Assembly: GCA_024760905.1 (NCBI GenBank)
Contig: CM045735.1
Coordinates: forward strand, 9,442,161 to 9,506,160
Reading direction: 5' to 3'
Source of the DNA: Plotosus lineatus
Lineage: Eukaryota > Chordata > Actinopteri > Siluriformes > Plotosidae
Length of the DNA: 64,000 bases
The notes beneath the pieces were generated by a model. It searched no databases and was not told the origin of the DNA. It saw nothing but the letters and a program-made list of their open reading frames with translations. A program made the position numbers and the translations under genes. Of this stretch, positions 54,386 to 64,000 are shown in pieces. How positions within the stretch are numbered: the first letter of the stretch is position 1; each line of letters begins with the position of its first letter.

Positions 54386-54458
54386 TGGAAACCGGGGATA
54401 AGCACCAGCCTGATGAGCCTCTTGGCTCGAGTGTAAAAAGCGCCCACATTACCTTACC
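54378..54458 (+). mobile_element. SINE4 tail fragment
   Basis: GGCTTATGGAAACCGGGGATAAGCACC..GATGAGCC then CATTACCTTACCTTA matches the 3' part of 6361-6662. Confidence 0.7.
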
Positions 54459-54460
54459 TT

Positions 54461-54740
<280 letters not shown>

Positions 54741-54830
54741 TGAGAACAATGCACCAATTGAGCCAGTACTGCACCAGTGCATCAGTTTGCCAAACAGAAA
54801 AGAAGAAAAGAGGAAACGTAAACTCAATAC

Positions 54831-55475
54831 AGTGGTACCTCACCTTACGAAAGACCCAACAAACGAAAAATCCAAGTTCCGAAATGCATTTACCTATATT
54901 TCTGTCTCTGGATACAAAAAAAATTCACGTTACGAAACCAGCCATCTCAAAAATTCAAACAATGCGCAAGCTGCTCTCCTATTGGCTATCTTCCAACACC
55001 CCGCCGGCCTCCCATTGGCTCGGAGGGAGCTGCATCTCCATAATGCCCATGATGCTTTTTGTGTGCCTTCTACCCATTGTACGTCACGGAGTTCTAACAC
55101 GCATAAAGGACGGAGTTACTGTTGTTTCGTGAGTTTTTCGAGTGTGCTCATTGCAACTTTATTTTTTGTCATTCATCATGGGCCCCAAGAAAGTGATTCT
55201 TGGTGTGAGTGAAAAGAAGAAGTGGGCTCGTGGCATGCGGATGAGTGATATCGCAAAGGAATATGGCCAAACCTGTCTACCATCAGTACGATATTGAAGC
55301 AAAAGGAGACTTTAAAAGGCATACTTTTATAATTTTTAATGGGTTTAGGAGGTAGTATTGGGGCTCTTGGAACGAATCAGGCCTTTTACATGTAAAATGC
55401 GGCTCAACTTACGAAAAAATCAGGTTACGAAACCACTTCTGGAACGAATTAATTCCGTAAAGTAAGGTACCAGTG
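54831..55475 (+). mobile_element. P1 element, copy 5
   Basis: CAGTGGTACCTCACCTTACG left end; right end CGTAAAGTAAGGTACCAGTG, with TA at 54829-54830 and 55476-55477. The DNA-binding ORF starts MGPKKVILG at 55178 but carries the one-base deletion after KEYG that shifts the frame, as in copies 1 and 2. Confidence 0.88.
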
Positions 55476-55954
55476 TATATCCAACTCAGAGCAGTCGAGA
55501 GACCCAACAGGAAATAACCTGCTCTCTTGAGTTTTTCGTCTATGGCTATGACATGATCCAGTGACGTTATCTTTCTCGTGAAATCATGACAATTAAAAAC
55601 ATATTTGCTCTCTGATCCTTTTTTTAAATTATTAAAATAGCAATTATACGATTTGCTCAATGCAAATAAATGATGGAATCTGATTCCTCCTGGATTTAAC
55701 TTCTGGTCGCCCACCTGGCAAAGCAGTTTTACATTTTGGTTTTCCAAGGGTGAAAAGTTCACCGCTCTGCGAAGTCGGGCTACTAAATCTAAGAGTTCTG
55801 AGGTATCCACTATCACTTTGGGGCAATGTTTTTTGGGGGAAAAAAACCCTCTGAAGGGTCTGTCTGTGAAATCTCTCTGCAACTCACATACAGAATGCAC
55901 TTGTTCAGAACAGAACATGCACTTCTCTTTTATATCATAACTCAAGTAAACCAC
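55409..55954 (-). other. Unrecognised 181-codon ORF
   Basis: The minus strand is open from 55954 (MVYLSYDIKEKCMFCSEQ) to 55409. The C-terminal ~25 codons lie inside P1 copy 5, so the original end is lost or there was never a gene. The middle (RLRRAVNFSPLENQN, CQVGDQKLNPGGIRFHH) has ordinary composition. No domain, signal peptide or transposase motif was recognised. It is longer than most chance ORFs here. Confidence 0.2.
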
Positions 55955-56616
55955 AGTATGTTATTTTCAGTATATGCAGTTTAGAGGCCTCTTTATATCA
56001 GATGATTAGAAGGATATGAGTCTGGGATAAAGAGTTCTTTCGAAAGGCTTACAGATGTAATTAAAGCTATAAATATTAAGAACCATGACAAAGGGTCACT
56101 GCAGAATGTATGAGGGACTTTTTGTTTAATCGTGTTGATAAATACAACTCTGGTCATGGCTCCTTTTCCCCTCGCCATCGGAAAAGCATCCACTACTGGT
56201 GTTTGGGACATGAACACGGCGAATGATAAAAGTAAGGACGAGACCAGAGGGACAGGTGCAGGCTTATTAAATGGCAGAATGGAACTCTCAGTAAGAGAGG
56301 CACATGCAGCTGCTTAGCGCAGCGGGCGTGAAGATCTCGGGTGCGGAGGAATCACAGTACCATGGTACCATGAGTCATATTAACGTAGCTTGCTGGAAGC
56401 TGCTGAGCTATTGTGATAATAAGACAAAAGTGGTGTGAGGAGGATTGTGCTTGGCACTGAAGGCCGAGGGCCAGTGAGGACAACATTAAAAAGGCTAATG
56501 AGGACGCTCGGAAGACGCTCATAAAGTGTACCGACTCACTACGGCCGCTCTCAGCACAATTTACAGATCAGCCTACGTGAATGTTACATCGTATAAATAC
56601 AAAAATATGACCATTA
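55955..56616. other. Low-copy stretch
   Basis: The segment 56290-56520 is GC-richer and non-repetitive. An ACCATGGTACCATG palindrome-like run lies near 56360. No gene was recognised. Confidence 0.35.
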
Positions 56617-56931
56617 ATGAGCTGCATGGTGGCATAATGGTTAGTATATCCACCTCACAGCAAGGTCCTGGGTTCCGGTCCTGGTCTGCATGTACTCCTT
56701 CTGCTTGCACTAGTTTCATCTAGATACTCTGGTTTCTTTCCACAGTCCAACGACATGCACATTAGACTGATTGGCTGTTCCAAATTTCTGCTAGATGTGG
56801 AGGTGAATACGAATGATTGCGTGTGTGCTGGCAAGTTGTTCAGGGTGTTCCCTACCTTCAACCAGTGTAGGCTAAGACAGGCTCCAGCCACCCAGTAGCC
56901 ATGGTATAATTGAGTGGTGGAAAATAAGTAA
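56617..56931 (+). mobile_element. SINE1, diverged
   Basis: Head GAGCTGCATGGTGGCATAATGG with box B-like GGTTCCGGTCC; body ATTGGCTGTTCCAAATTTC. The tail is degraded (GTATAATTGAGTGG). Confidence 0.75.
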
Positions 56932-57581
56932 GTTATGAGTGAGTGAATATAAATAGTTGACTTGCTGTTTCACATCGAGATGGTGCGAAGATTCAAAATA
57001 TGATGTGTGAGACACCTTAGTGCCTGTACAAGCAGAATTTATGAGCGAAAAGTGCTGACCTAGAAACTAACTGTCCCTTCTATGCTGATCAAGCACAACC
57101 GATCCAGAAGCCTCGACGGGAAAAGCTAAATCAGCTAATACCTCGCATGATGATCTTCTCCGAGTAAACACATGTAAAAATAAACCATGGCGCTTATACA
57201 GTATAGCACACACTGGCTAGAAATATTACTGCATGGTGGGAGGGGTTACTGTTAAAAAGTTTTTGCACAGTGTTAGCCAAGGCTAATAATATTTCACAGT
57301 CACACACCAGAAAAAAAAAAAAGAAAAGAAAAAAAATACACAAAATTCCCTGAAGGTTTTAGTTTTGCATTGAATCCGTGTGTTTATTGTTTCCTTTGCC
57401 AGATGGTTTAGTCCTGTCTTTTTCTCCTGTCTTATTATTATTCACATCTAATGCGTACATCTGTTCGGAGTTCATCTCCTGCACGGTTTTTCTTTTTCTG
57501 CCTTTAGGTCTTACCAGAAATATTATAATTACATAACTAGTGAGCCACAGTGTCAACAAAACAATGTACTGTCTATCCACT
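56932..57581. other. Low-copy stretch
   Basis: A-rich at 57308-57345. No genes were recognised. Confidence 0.3.
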
Positions 57582-57760
57582 TCTTTTTCTTCTTCCATTA
57601 GGGGTCGCTATTGCGGATCATCCTTTCCTATCTCGCTCGGTCTTCTGCATCATTATCCGACACAACGACTGCCTGGATATTTGACCTCACAACATCTATA
57701 AATCTCCTCTTTGGCCTTTTTCTTCTTTCCCTCTCTGGATTCGTCATTCTCCTCTTCTCC
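57582..57760 (-). mobile_element. RTE-type LINE 3' fragment
   Basis: TTCCATTAGGGGTCGC and ATCTATAAATCTCCTCTTTGG parallel the 3' end of 1221-2229. Severely truncated and diverged. Confidence 0.6.
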
Positions 57761-58149
57761 TTCTCCTGGGCTCAATGCTAGAACAATTTCAACCGGTACT
57801 CTACTGGCTAGCAGTATCGATAGCAGTTGTGGTTAACCCAGGCCTCGATCAAACCGGTGTACACATTCTGTTTTGAATTTGCATGTTTGATTGGGTCTGG
57901 GTTTACCTGGGTTTCCAATCCTGACACAATCCTCCCCATTTACATGGACTTGGGACAAGCACAAAGAGCACATTGGCTTGCTTGACGACAACAATGTACT
58001 GTAGAAGCTACAGAACTGGGAAGGTCCTGAGAGCGGAATTTTAAAAAATATATATCCTATTATTTTTTATTCAGTTTCAGAGTGCACGAAGACATTAAAT
58101 TCCATAAATTTCACACACACAAAAAGTATGAAAATATTGAGCCGTCTAC
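57761..58149. other. Low-copy stretch
   Basis: Unrecognised. CTGGGTTTACCTGGGTTTCC near 57898 may be an old repeat. Confidence 0.3.
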
Positions 58150-58408
58150 CAACAGTGTAGCTGAGTGGGTTATCAAAAGCCGGCCATGTCTCTCACCGTC
58201 TATGGTGTGAAGTTCATGTAAAAGAACTATTGCTGACTTTCCACAAGAGGTGCTGTATAGCCATCGGCATATTTCTGCCCTGTGATGATCCGGTGAGTCG
58301 TCCAGGGTGTACTCCGCCCTCGCGCAGAGTCGGCTGGAATGGGCGCCAGCCTCCCTGTGACCCTAATTAAGATTAAGTGGTTCAGAAAATGAATGAATGC
58401 ATGAATGA
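58150..58408 (+). mobile_element. SINE2, 5'-truncated
   Basis: From GTGTAGCTGAGTGGGTTATC to GACCCTAATTAAGATTAAGTGG and GAATGAATG. Confidence 0.85.
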
Positions 58409-58431
58409 GGTGATCTAAAACTTTTGATCGC

Positions 58432-58530
58432 TGGTAGGCAATGGTGGCTCAGTGGTTAAAGCTTTCGGTTAGTGATCCAAGGGTTGCGGATTCAATCCCA
58501 GTAGCAGCATGTTGCTATCAGCAACGTTAT
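58432..58530 (+). mobile_element. tRNA-derived SINE head
   Basis: GGCAATGGTGGCTCAGTGG gives a good box A and GATTCAATCCC a near box B. The body stops early. The family is unclear (SINE3/4-like). Confidence 0.5.
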
Positions 58531-58627
58531 AACCAACATCAAACTCATCCATCCATTCCAATACCTGAATAGAACCTGATGGTCGGTAGCATTTATATCC
58601 CAAATCCGCTTTGATCATGGGCGGGTA

Positions 58628-58800
58628 CCATGGTGATTGGCACATCCACCTCACAGGAAGCGGGTCCTGGGTTAGAGTACCATGTTTAACAAGGGTGTTT
58701 CTGTGTGCAGAGCCAAGCAATTGTCTGACAAGCTGTTCAGAGTTGGTTGGGATAGGCGAGAGCCTCTGAGCGACTTTAATAGAATGAAGTGGTTCGGGGA
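58628..58800 (+). mobile_element. SINE1, internally deleted
   Basis: CATCCACCTCACAGGAAGC, GTCCTGGGTTAGAGTACC, then direct passage to AAGCTGTTCAGAGTTGG and the tail. Confidence 0.6.
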
Positions 58801-58811
58801 AAATAACTGTT

Positions 58812-59154
58812 CATTCCTTCTTTTTCTGTAACCGTTTAATTCTAATTAGGGTCACTGGGGGAGGCTGGCGCCCATCCCAGCTGACTCCGAGCGAGGGCAG
58901 AGTGCACCCTGGACAGCTTGCCAGGCCATCGCAGGGCAGAAACACGCTGACGGCTATGCAGCTACTCTTGTTCAAAGTCAGCAATGGTTCTTTTACATGA
59001 ACCTCTCACCATAGACAGTGAGAGACATGGCCGGCCTTTGATAACCCAGTTAGCTGCACTGGGGTGGGGGCAGTGACAACCTGTTGAGAGTGGGGCTTGT
59101 ACCCCCAACCTTAGGATCGGTGATCCACCACCTTCCCACCAGCCCATCACTGCC
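58812..59154 (-). mobile_element. SINE2, full length
   Basis: Minus-strand copy from TTTTTCTGTAACCGTTTAATTC to ACCAGCCCATCACTGCCC. The C-tract is interrupted. Box B is changed (GGTACAAGCCC). Confidence 0.9.
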
Positions 59155-59842
59155 CGACTCTGGGTGACTTGATTGTTACTTCATGTCTCGTGTTCACTCT
59201 GATTTTTTTTTACTGATTGTTTATTTTGCATTCCGGGTGTAATCATGGATTATCCTCTGCGGATCTTTCCTCTGGAATATTGATGCTATATTCTGTATTT
59301 GCTATATTAAATAAACCATGCAGTACATGTTCAATCAGTATTTTCTACACACCCTCACGTTGATCACTGCATGGTACATACCACACTAATTGACCATTAT
59401 AAACACTTTACATGGGAAATTCACACAAAATGTGATTGTAGAATCCATGCAGAAACCTTTCTGCAAATAAATAAAGGGGGGGGGGGGTAAGGGAACAAAA
59501 AGGTCAAGTATGAGTAAGACCCTGAAAGAACCAGTGCAAAAATTTGTTTCATTATTTTCATGAGATTTGTTGTACAGTACATGATTCTGAGTGGTGAGTG
59601 TGATAATTACTTAAAAAGTGACACCATGACCTTTTTGTTCAGAAGAAAACAAATGAAAATGGAAAATTATCTCATGTAACTGTAAAATTTTACTTTTCCC
59701 CCAGACCTGTTGATTTCCTGGCTTCTTTTATATTTAAGATTTTTTTGGGGGGGGTGGGGTGGGGGGTGGGGTGGAATAAAAATCAGTATGTATGGATTTT
59801 ATAATTATTATTATTGTTGTTGTTCATGATGACAATGATATT
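59155..59842. other. Low-copy stretch with G-rich run
   Basis: Holds the G-quadruplex-like run 59747-59774 and a G10 tract at about 59477-59487. No gene was recognised. Confidence 0.4.
59747..59774 (+). other. G-quadruplex-like run
   Basis: Runs of 8, 4, 6, 4 and 2 G are separated by single T residues. Four tracts of four or more G with one-base loops is the strongest class of predicted intramolecular quadruplex. Confidence 0.85.
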
Positions 59843-59889
59843 TACCGTAATTTCCAGACTATTGAGCGCACCTGAATATAAGCCGCACG

Positions 59890-60135
59890 TATCTGGGTTA
59901 TCAAAGGCCGGCCATGTCTCTCACTGTCTATGGTGAGAGGTTCATGTAAAAGCACCATTGCTGCCTTTCGTAAAGAGTAGTCGCAAAGCCGTCGGCGTGT
60001 TTCTGTCCCATGCTAAAAGGGTTGTGTCAGGAAGGGCATCCGACGTAAAAACCTCTGCCAAATCAAACGTGCAAATTATTCGCTGTGGCGACCCCTGATA
60101 AAGGGAAAAAGCTGAAAGGAAATCTCTCAATGGAA
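59890..60135 (+). mobile_element. SINE2 with RTE-type tail, 5'-truncated
   Basis: SINE2 body (ATCTGGGTTATCAAAGGCC, GTTCATGTAAAAGCACC) to CGGCGTGTTTCTGTCCC. It then switches to GGTTGTGTCAGGAAGGGC and GTGGCGACCCCTGATAAAGG, ending GCTGAAAGGAAATC. The same join as 5109-5460. Confidence 0.85.
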
Positions 60136-60160
60136 TTAAAAAAAAAAGAATTTGTACATA

Positions 60161-60612
60161 CAGGGATCCCTTGCTACTTCATGCTTCAGTTTCTGCGGCT
60201 TCAGTGCATCGCGAGTTTTTCAAAAATATTCATCGGGAAAAAAAAAAAAAAAGGAAATTAAGGAAAAATAGGAGAAAAGTTAAGGAAAATGCCGCAAAAC
60301 AAGGCCAATTATGCAAAAAAAAAAAAAAAAAAACCAAACAAACAAACAAACAAACAAACAAAAAAAAAAAAACAACCCAACAAAACTACTTATATTTTTA
60401 ATGTGAGGTGCGCATCTGTGTGTGTATTTATATTTTATTTACATATTATGCATTATGTTAAGCGTTTATAGTGTTGAATATGTATTTATTGATATTATAT
60501 CCACATTCATTTATGTATACATCAGTCGGGGGGGGTCGATCCTACTTCGTGGAAATCTGTGGTAGCGGGGAGATCTCAGTCCCAATTAACCGCAAAAACT
60601 GTGGGATTCCTG
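60161..60612 (+). mobile_element. P3 MITE, copy 5, intact ends
   Basis: CAGGGATCCCTTGCTACTTC at the left and GTGGGATTCCTG at the right, TA at 60159-60160 and 60613-60614. Contains the poly-A and (CAAA)n regions typical of P3. Confidence 0.85.
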
Positions 60613-60813
60613 TACATAGGCGGCACCTCTTTATAAGCCACAGCGGTCTGTCTCGCTCTTGCACTTCCTGCTATGGCCCCCCTGGAGGCCATTAGCTCAT
60701 TAAAAAAAAATCTATAGATTAGACGCACCGTTGTTTAAGATACAAGGTTCAAAGCATGTGAAAAAAGTAGTGGCTTATAGTCCGGAAACTAAGGTATTTA
60801 TTTAGTCATATAT

Positions 60814-61092
60814 GGGTGGCATGGTAGTGTCGTGATTATCACTCACAGCAAGAAGGTCCATGGTATTTCTGTGTGTGGAGTTTACATGTTCTCCAGATGT
60901 TTGCATAGGTTTCCTCTGGGTATTTCGGTCTCCCCGCCACAGTCCAAAGACATGCACATTAGGTTAACTGACTATTCTAAATTCCCTCTCGGCATGAGTG
61001 TGAATGGTTTTATATGTGTTACCCTGTGATAGTCTAGTGAGCTGTTCAGGGTGTACCCTGTCTGCGCCAGTATTGGATCAGAGAGGCTCTAC
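60814..61092 (+). mobile_element. SINE1, 3'-truncated
   Basis: Head GGGTGGCATGGTAGTGTCG; body CCACAGTCCAAAGACATGC; ends at TTGGATCAGAGAGGC before the usual tail. Confidence 0.75.
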
Positions 61093-61139
61093 TAGCTCAC
61101 ACAATACTGTTTGTGATCTCGATTTGCCTTGATCTTTTC

Positions 61140-61375
61140 ATACCCTGATGTTACATCAGAGAAAATTGGAGAACATCGGGACACATAAATCATCTGCACA
61201 CATCGGAGAACATCAATCAGGGAATACGGATCGTAATAACATTCGATGGAACACTGGAATAACATCAGCTGACAACATCAGAGAAACATGAAGAACATCG
61301 AAGCAAAGTCAGATGAAACATCAGACCATCATCGGAATAATACTGGAACATAGGAATAACATCAGCTCAAATGGG
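61140..61375 (+). repeat. Cryptic repeat of ACATC motifs
   Basis: AACATC(A/G) or ACATC(A/G) occurs about a dozen times in 235 bp with short AT-rich spacers. No fixed period was found. Confidence 0.65.
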
Positions 61376-61436
61376 GATCGGTATCATGTGAGGCGTTTCC
61401 TCCATTATTCCTTTTATTTTTGAGCTCATTGGAACA

Positions 61437-61719
61437 TTGGTTCATTCATTCATTTTCTGAACTGCTTAATCATGATTAGGGTGACTCCGGGTGAGGGCAG
61501 AGTACACCCTGGAGAGCTTGCCAGGCCATCGCAGAGCAGAAACATGCTGACGGCTATGCAGCTCCTCTTCTCGAAAGTCAGCAATGGTTCTATAGCCCAT
61601 AGGCAGTTAGAGACATGGCCGGCCTTTGATGACCCAGTCATCTGCATTTTTTTTGGGGGGGGGGCAATGACAACCTTTCACAATGGGGCTTGAACCCCCA
61701 ACCTTAGGATCAGTAATCC
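61437..61719 (-). mobile_element. SINE2 with 14-bp target duplication
   Basis: AGCTCATTGGAACA lies at 61423-61436 and 61720-61733. The copy lacks the first part of the tRNA head including box A, so it is 5'-truncated; box B (GGTTCAAGCCCC on the minus strand) is kept. Poly-T then G runs sit at 61647-61663. Confidence 0.92.
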
Positions 61720-61733
61720 AGCTCATTGGAACA

Positions 61734-63306
61734 AACATCTATTAAAAAGTTATTCACTTCCTTTCCCTGCTGACTCAATGTAAAATAAACAGATTCTTCC
61801 ACAGGACAAAAAAGCTGAATGGGTAAATGTCTAAAAAAAAAAAAAAGTCACTGATGAGCTAACTGTCCATTTATTCATGTACCTAACCAGGAAACCATGA
61901 CATCCTAACAGCCCTATCATGCACACAATCAAGATTTGCTGAGAAATGTTAAAAGCGTACTGAGAGCAGGACGTTAAATCTCTTAATCATGCCATGTTTG
62001 TGTGAGCTGCCTGCATGGCTCGAGATGTCAAGCCACGCTAAACTGTCGGGCGGCCATAAATCACGAGGGCCGCTTTAACCTTTACAAGCACTCTCCATGA
62101 CTCGCTCAAATTGGTCATGGCAAGAGAATTGCAGCGAATTAGGTGGAAGCAAAAGAAGTGACATAATAACAGCATCTGAAGTTCCTCAGACAGGCCGCCG
62201 CTAAATCAACATGATAGGCGAATGCCTCCTGGGTTATTAGCATGATGCTAGCCTGTCATTCAGATGAGCTGGAGGGTCACTTCTGTGAGTTACCTGTTTA
62301 TTCCAAGGGGTGCTTGAGAAACAAAGCAGTCGCTGTATCCTTGTCTGAGACATTTTGGTATTTTAAAGTCATTAATATTAGTTTTATTCTCACATGACAC
62401 AAATAATTAAACGGCGACTTAATTTTGTTGCTAGTTTGTGTGCACTCTTTTTTTATTATTATTAAAAATGCTTTTGAACAATGTAAAAATCACAACAAAG
62501 GGAAAAGCACTTGAGTTTGTCGTGCTAGAATTTTGGTGGGCTGGATCTAAAAGCAAACATGGTAGCATCCAGCAAGTCCTTTTTTTATTAAACAATGGCA
62601 GAAAATACAAGCAATATATCTGGCTCAAAGCTCCTTTCTCTCACAGCGACAGAGACCGAGTATTCATTCTGACCTTGAGAGAGTGGGTGCAATAACAGGC
62701 TCTGTGTTGACAGATCTGGTGAGCTTACTGATATAACGTGGTATTCCCGGCAAACAGAAAATGAAAAGACGACGGAATCTTAGAGGACGCAGAAAGGCAG
62801 GATGAACACTGCATATGAATATTTAATCTTTTTGAACTATTTTGTGCACAAGAAGAACTGCTGTGGAGAAGGAAATACACAGAAATGCAATGAACGACTT
62901 ATGGAATTATAAAATTCCCGTTTATAAAGCTTTAGTAGTCGATTAAAACATCGCTGGACGTGCTTTGAGTAAAAATCTTAAAGGCCATATATTTATATAT
63001 CTATACTATATTTCAACATTTTTTCCTTGACGATACTGATTAACAGTGCTAAGATAAACCCATGAGCCACATGTCTTCCCTGAAGACACCAGCATCCCGT
63101 GAGCATGTCAGCTAATTTACCAGGCGGTCAAGCATCTGCTTCAGCGTTCTAGCTTGAAAAGATGCTACTGAAGCTGTCAGATGTTTGTGCACTTATGCAA
63201 TCTCATGAAATATTAAATATATAGTAAATTACTATGGAGTATATACAGTCCAGTATTTGTTATTATCAATACTGTTAGTCCTATCCTAACGATGGGCGCT
63301 AATGAT
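61734..63306. other. Long low-copy block, candidate conserved non-coding
   Basis: No interspersed repeats over 1.5 kb. Segments 61980-62310 (GGCGGCCATAAATCACGAGG, GGGTTATTAGCATGATGCTAG) and 63060-63190 have high complexity. No ORF of note. Such repeat-poor islands in a repeat-dense tract can be regulatory. Confidence 0.4.
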
Positions 63307-63469
63307 GGGTACCACAGTGGTGCAGTGCAGTAGTGGGCATCTTTGCCTCATGATAACAAGGTTCTAGGTGCGAGTCCTGGGCGCAAGTGTTTCCGTGTGG
63401 AATTTGTAAACTGCCCCTGTGTCTGCACGAGTTTCCTCTGTGTATTGGGTTTACTGCCACAGTCTAAAG
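63307..63469 (+). mobile_element. SINE1, interrupted by a hAT element
   Basis: GTACCACAGTGGTGCAGTGC head, GTGCGAGTCCTGG, GTTTCCTCTGTGTATTGGG. Ends at CACAGTCTAAAG where the hAT begins. Confidence 0.75.
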
Positions 63470-64000
63470 CAGGGGTCAGGAACCTGTGGCTCTTTTCATG
63501 ACTGTATCTGGCTCTTAGATAAATCAGGTGGCCTTTCTTAACAGAATAACGAATACATAATTTCACTTTCATTTAAATAAAAATACAAAAAAAGCCATCA
63601 AATAAAAGAAAAGCAGATGAATAAATCTCACGCATTTAAATCTATACATCTATTTTCAATGCCACATCACTGTGGCGCGCAGCGGCAAGCCAATCCTTTC
63701 TGTACGCCAGTATGCAGGCGGGTCCGATACCTTGAAACTCAAATTTTTTTGGATTATAACAACAGCCTCAGACTCCGCGTGTTGTTTTTGAGTAAAGAGG
63801 TAAATTTCCCTTGTTTTGATCACCTCATTTGCACGAAGCCAAACACAGCTGGCAAGCAAACACAAATGGACAGACATGGAAAAACTTCAACCCGCAGACC
63901 AGCTGATTGCCAAAACTTGGGACGCGCATCCAGTCACATAAACACTGCATTGCGAGTGCTTCGAATTGACCATGTTTGGCTCCACATGGGCACGAGAGCA
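63470..64000. mobile_element. hAT-type element, left part
   Basis: Starts CAGGGGTCAGGAACCTGTGG, a typical hAT (Charlie-like) terminus, inside a SINE1 body after GTCTAAAG (probable 8-bp target). The right end lies beyond the window. No transposase motif could be read in the visible 530 bp. Confidence 0.7.

Larger units (their letters stand above)
59845..60794. mobile_element. P5 pogo-type MITE with two nested insertions
   Basis: Left end CCGTAATTTCCAGACTATTG, right end (complement) CCTTAGTTTCCGGACTATAA, TA on both sides (59843-59844, 60795-60796). Its own sequence resumes after 60612 with GGCGGCACCTCTTTATAAGCC. Inside are a SINE2-RTE fragment (59890-60135) and a full P3 (60161-60612). Confidence 0.8.

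Overview
The window reads as nuclear DNA of a vertebrate, most likely a ray-finned (teleost-type) fish. The evidence is the mix of Tc1/mariner, pogo/Tigger-like, hAT, RTE-type LINE and tRNA-derived SINE copies, the AT-rich background and the abundant dinucleotide microsatellites. I found no complete host protein-coding gene and no intact tRNA, rRNA, CRISPR array or prokaryotic feature. It is best read as a repeat-dense intergenic or intronic region. All family assignments are by eye.

Three layers dominate. (1) tRNA-derived SINEs. 'SINE1' has a head near ...GTGGCATAGTGGTTAGCAT with box B GGTTCGATTCC. 'SINE2' has a head near GGCCTGGTGGTAAAGGTGC with box B GGTTCAAGCCC and an internal C-tract. 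Both usually end in the same CCTAATTAGGATTAAGCGG...GAATGAATG tail. At two loci SINE2 carries a different, RTE-LINE-like tail. 'SINE3' and 'SINE4' are rarer. (2) TA-duplicating DNA transposons: pogo/Tigger-like families labelled here P1-P6, plus Tc1. (3) LINE fragments: an RTE-type copy at 1221-2229 with a 15-bp target duplication, and a second non-LTR family at 52543-54110 that has lost its FADD box. hAT elements and foldbacks are also present.

Layout. 1-9 kb: repeat X, P3, RTE, SINEs and P1 copy 1. 10-15.6 kb: P3 with P6 nested in it, a decayed ~140-bp tandem array, and P2 between (TA)n tracts. 16-21 kb: SINEs, a pogo-type transposase relic (P4) and P1 copy 2. 22-24 kb: a 33-bp minisatellite and a possible small spliced unit. 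25-32 kb: mostly low-copy DNA with SINEs. 32.2-33.6 kb: a dead Tc1 element. 35-36.6 kb and 47.6-49.1 kb: two P1 loci sharing ~640 bp of near-identical flank. 38-47 kb: SINEs, two hAT MITEs, and a hairpin beside a short first-exon-like ORF. 49-55 kb: LINE and P3/P1 copies. 56-64 kb: SINEs, a triple-nested element, a G-quadruplex-like run, a long low-copy block and a hAT end.

The most unusual signals are the SINE2 head on two unrelated tails; the mosaic P1 copy at 35133-36570 that has acquired foreign flank; P1 copies that keep a short open DNA-binding ORF beside repeated CCAAT boxes; the decayed ~140-bp array with YY1-like motifs; and the 33-bp minisatellite next to consensus splice sites.
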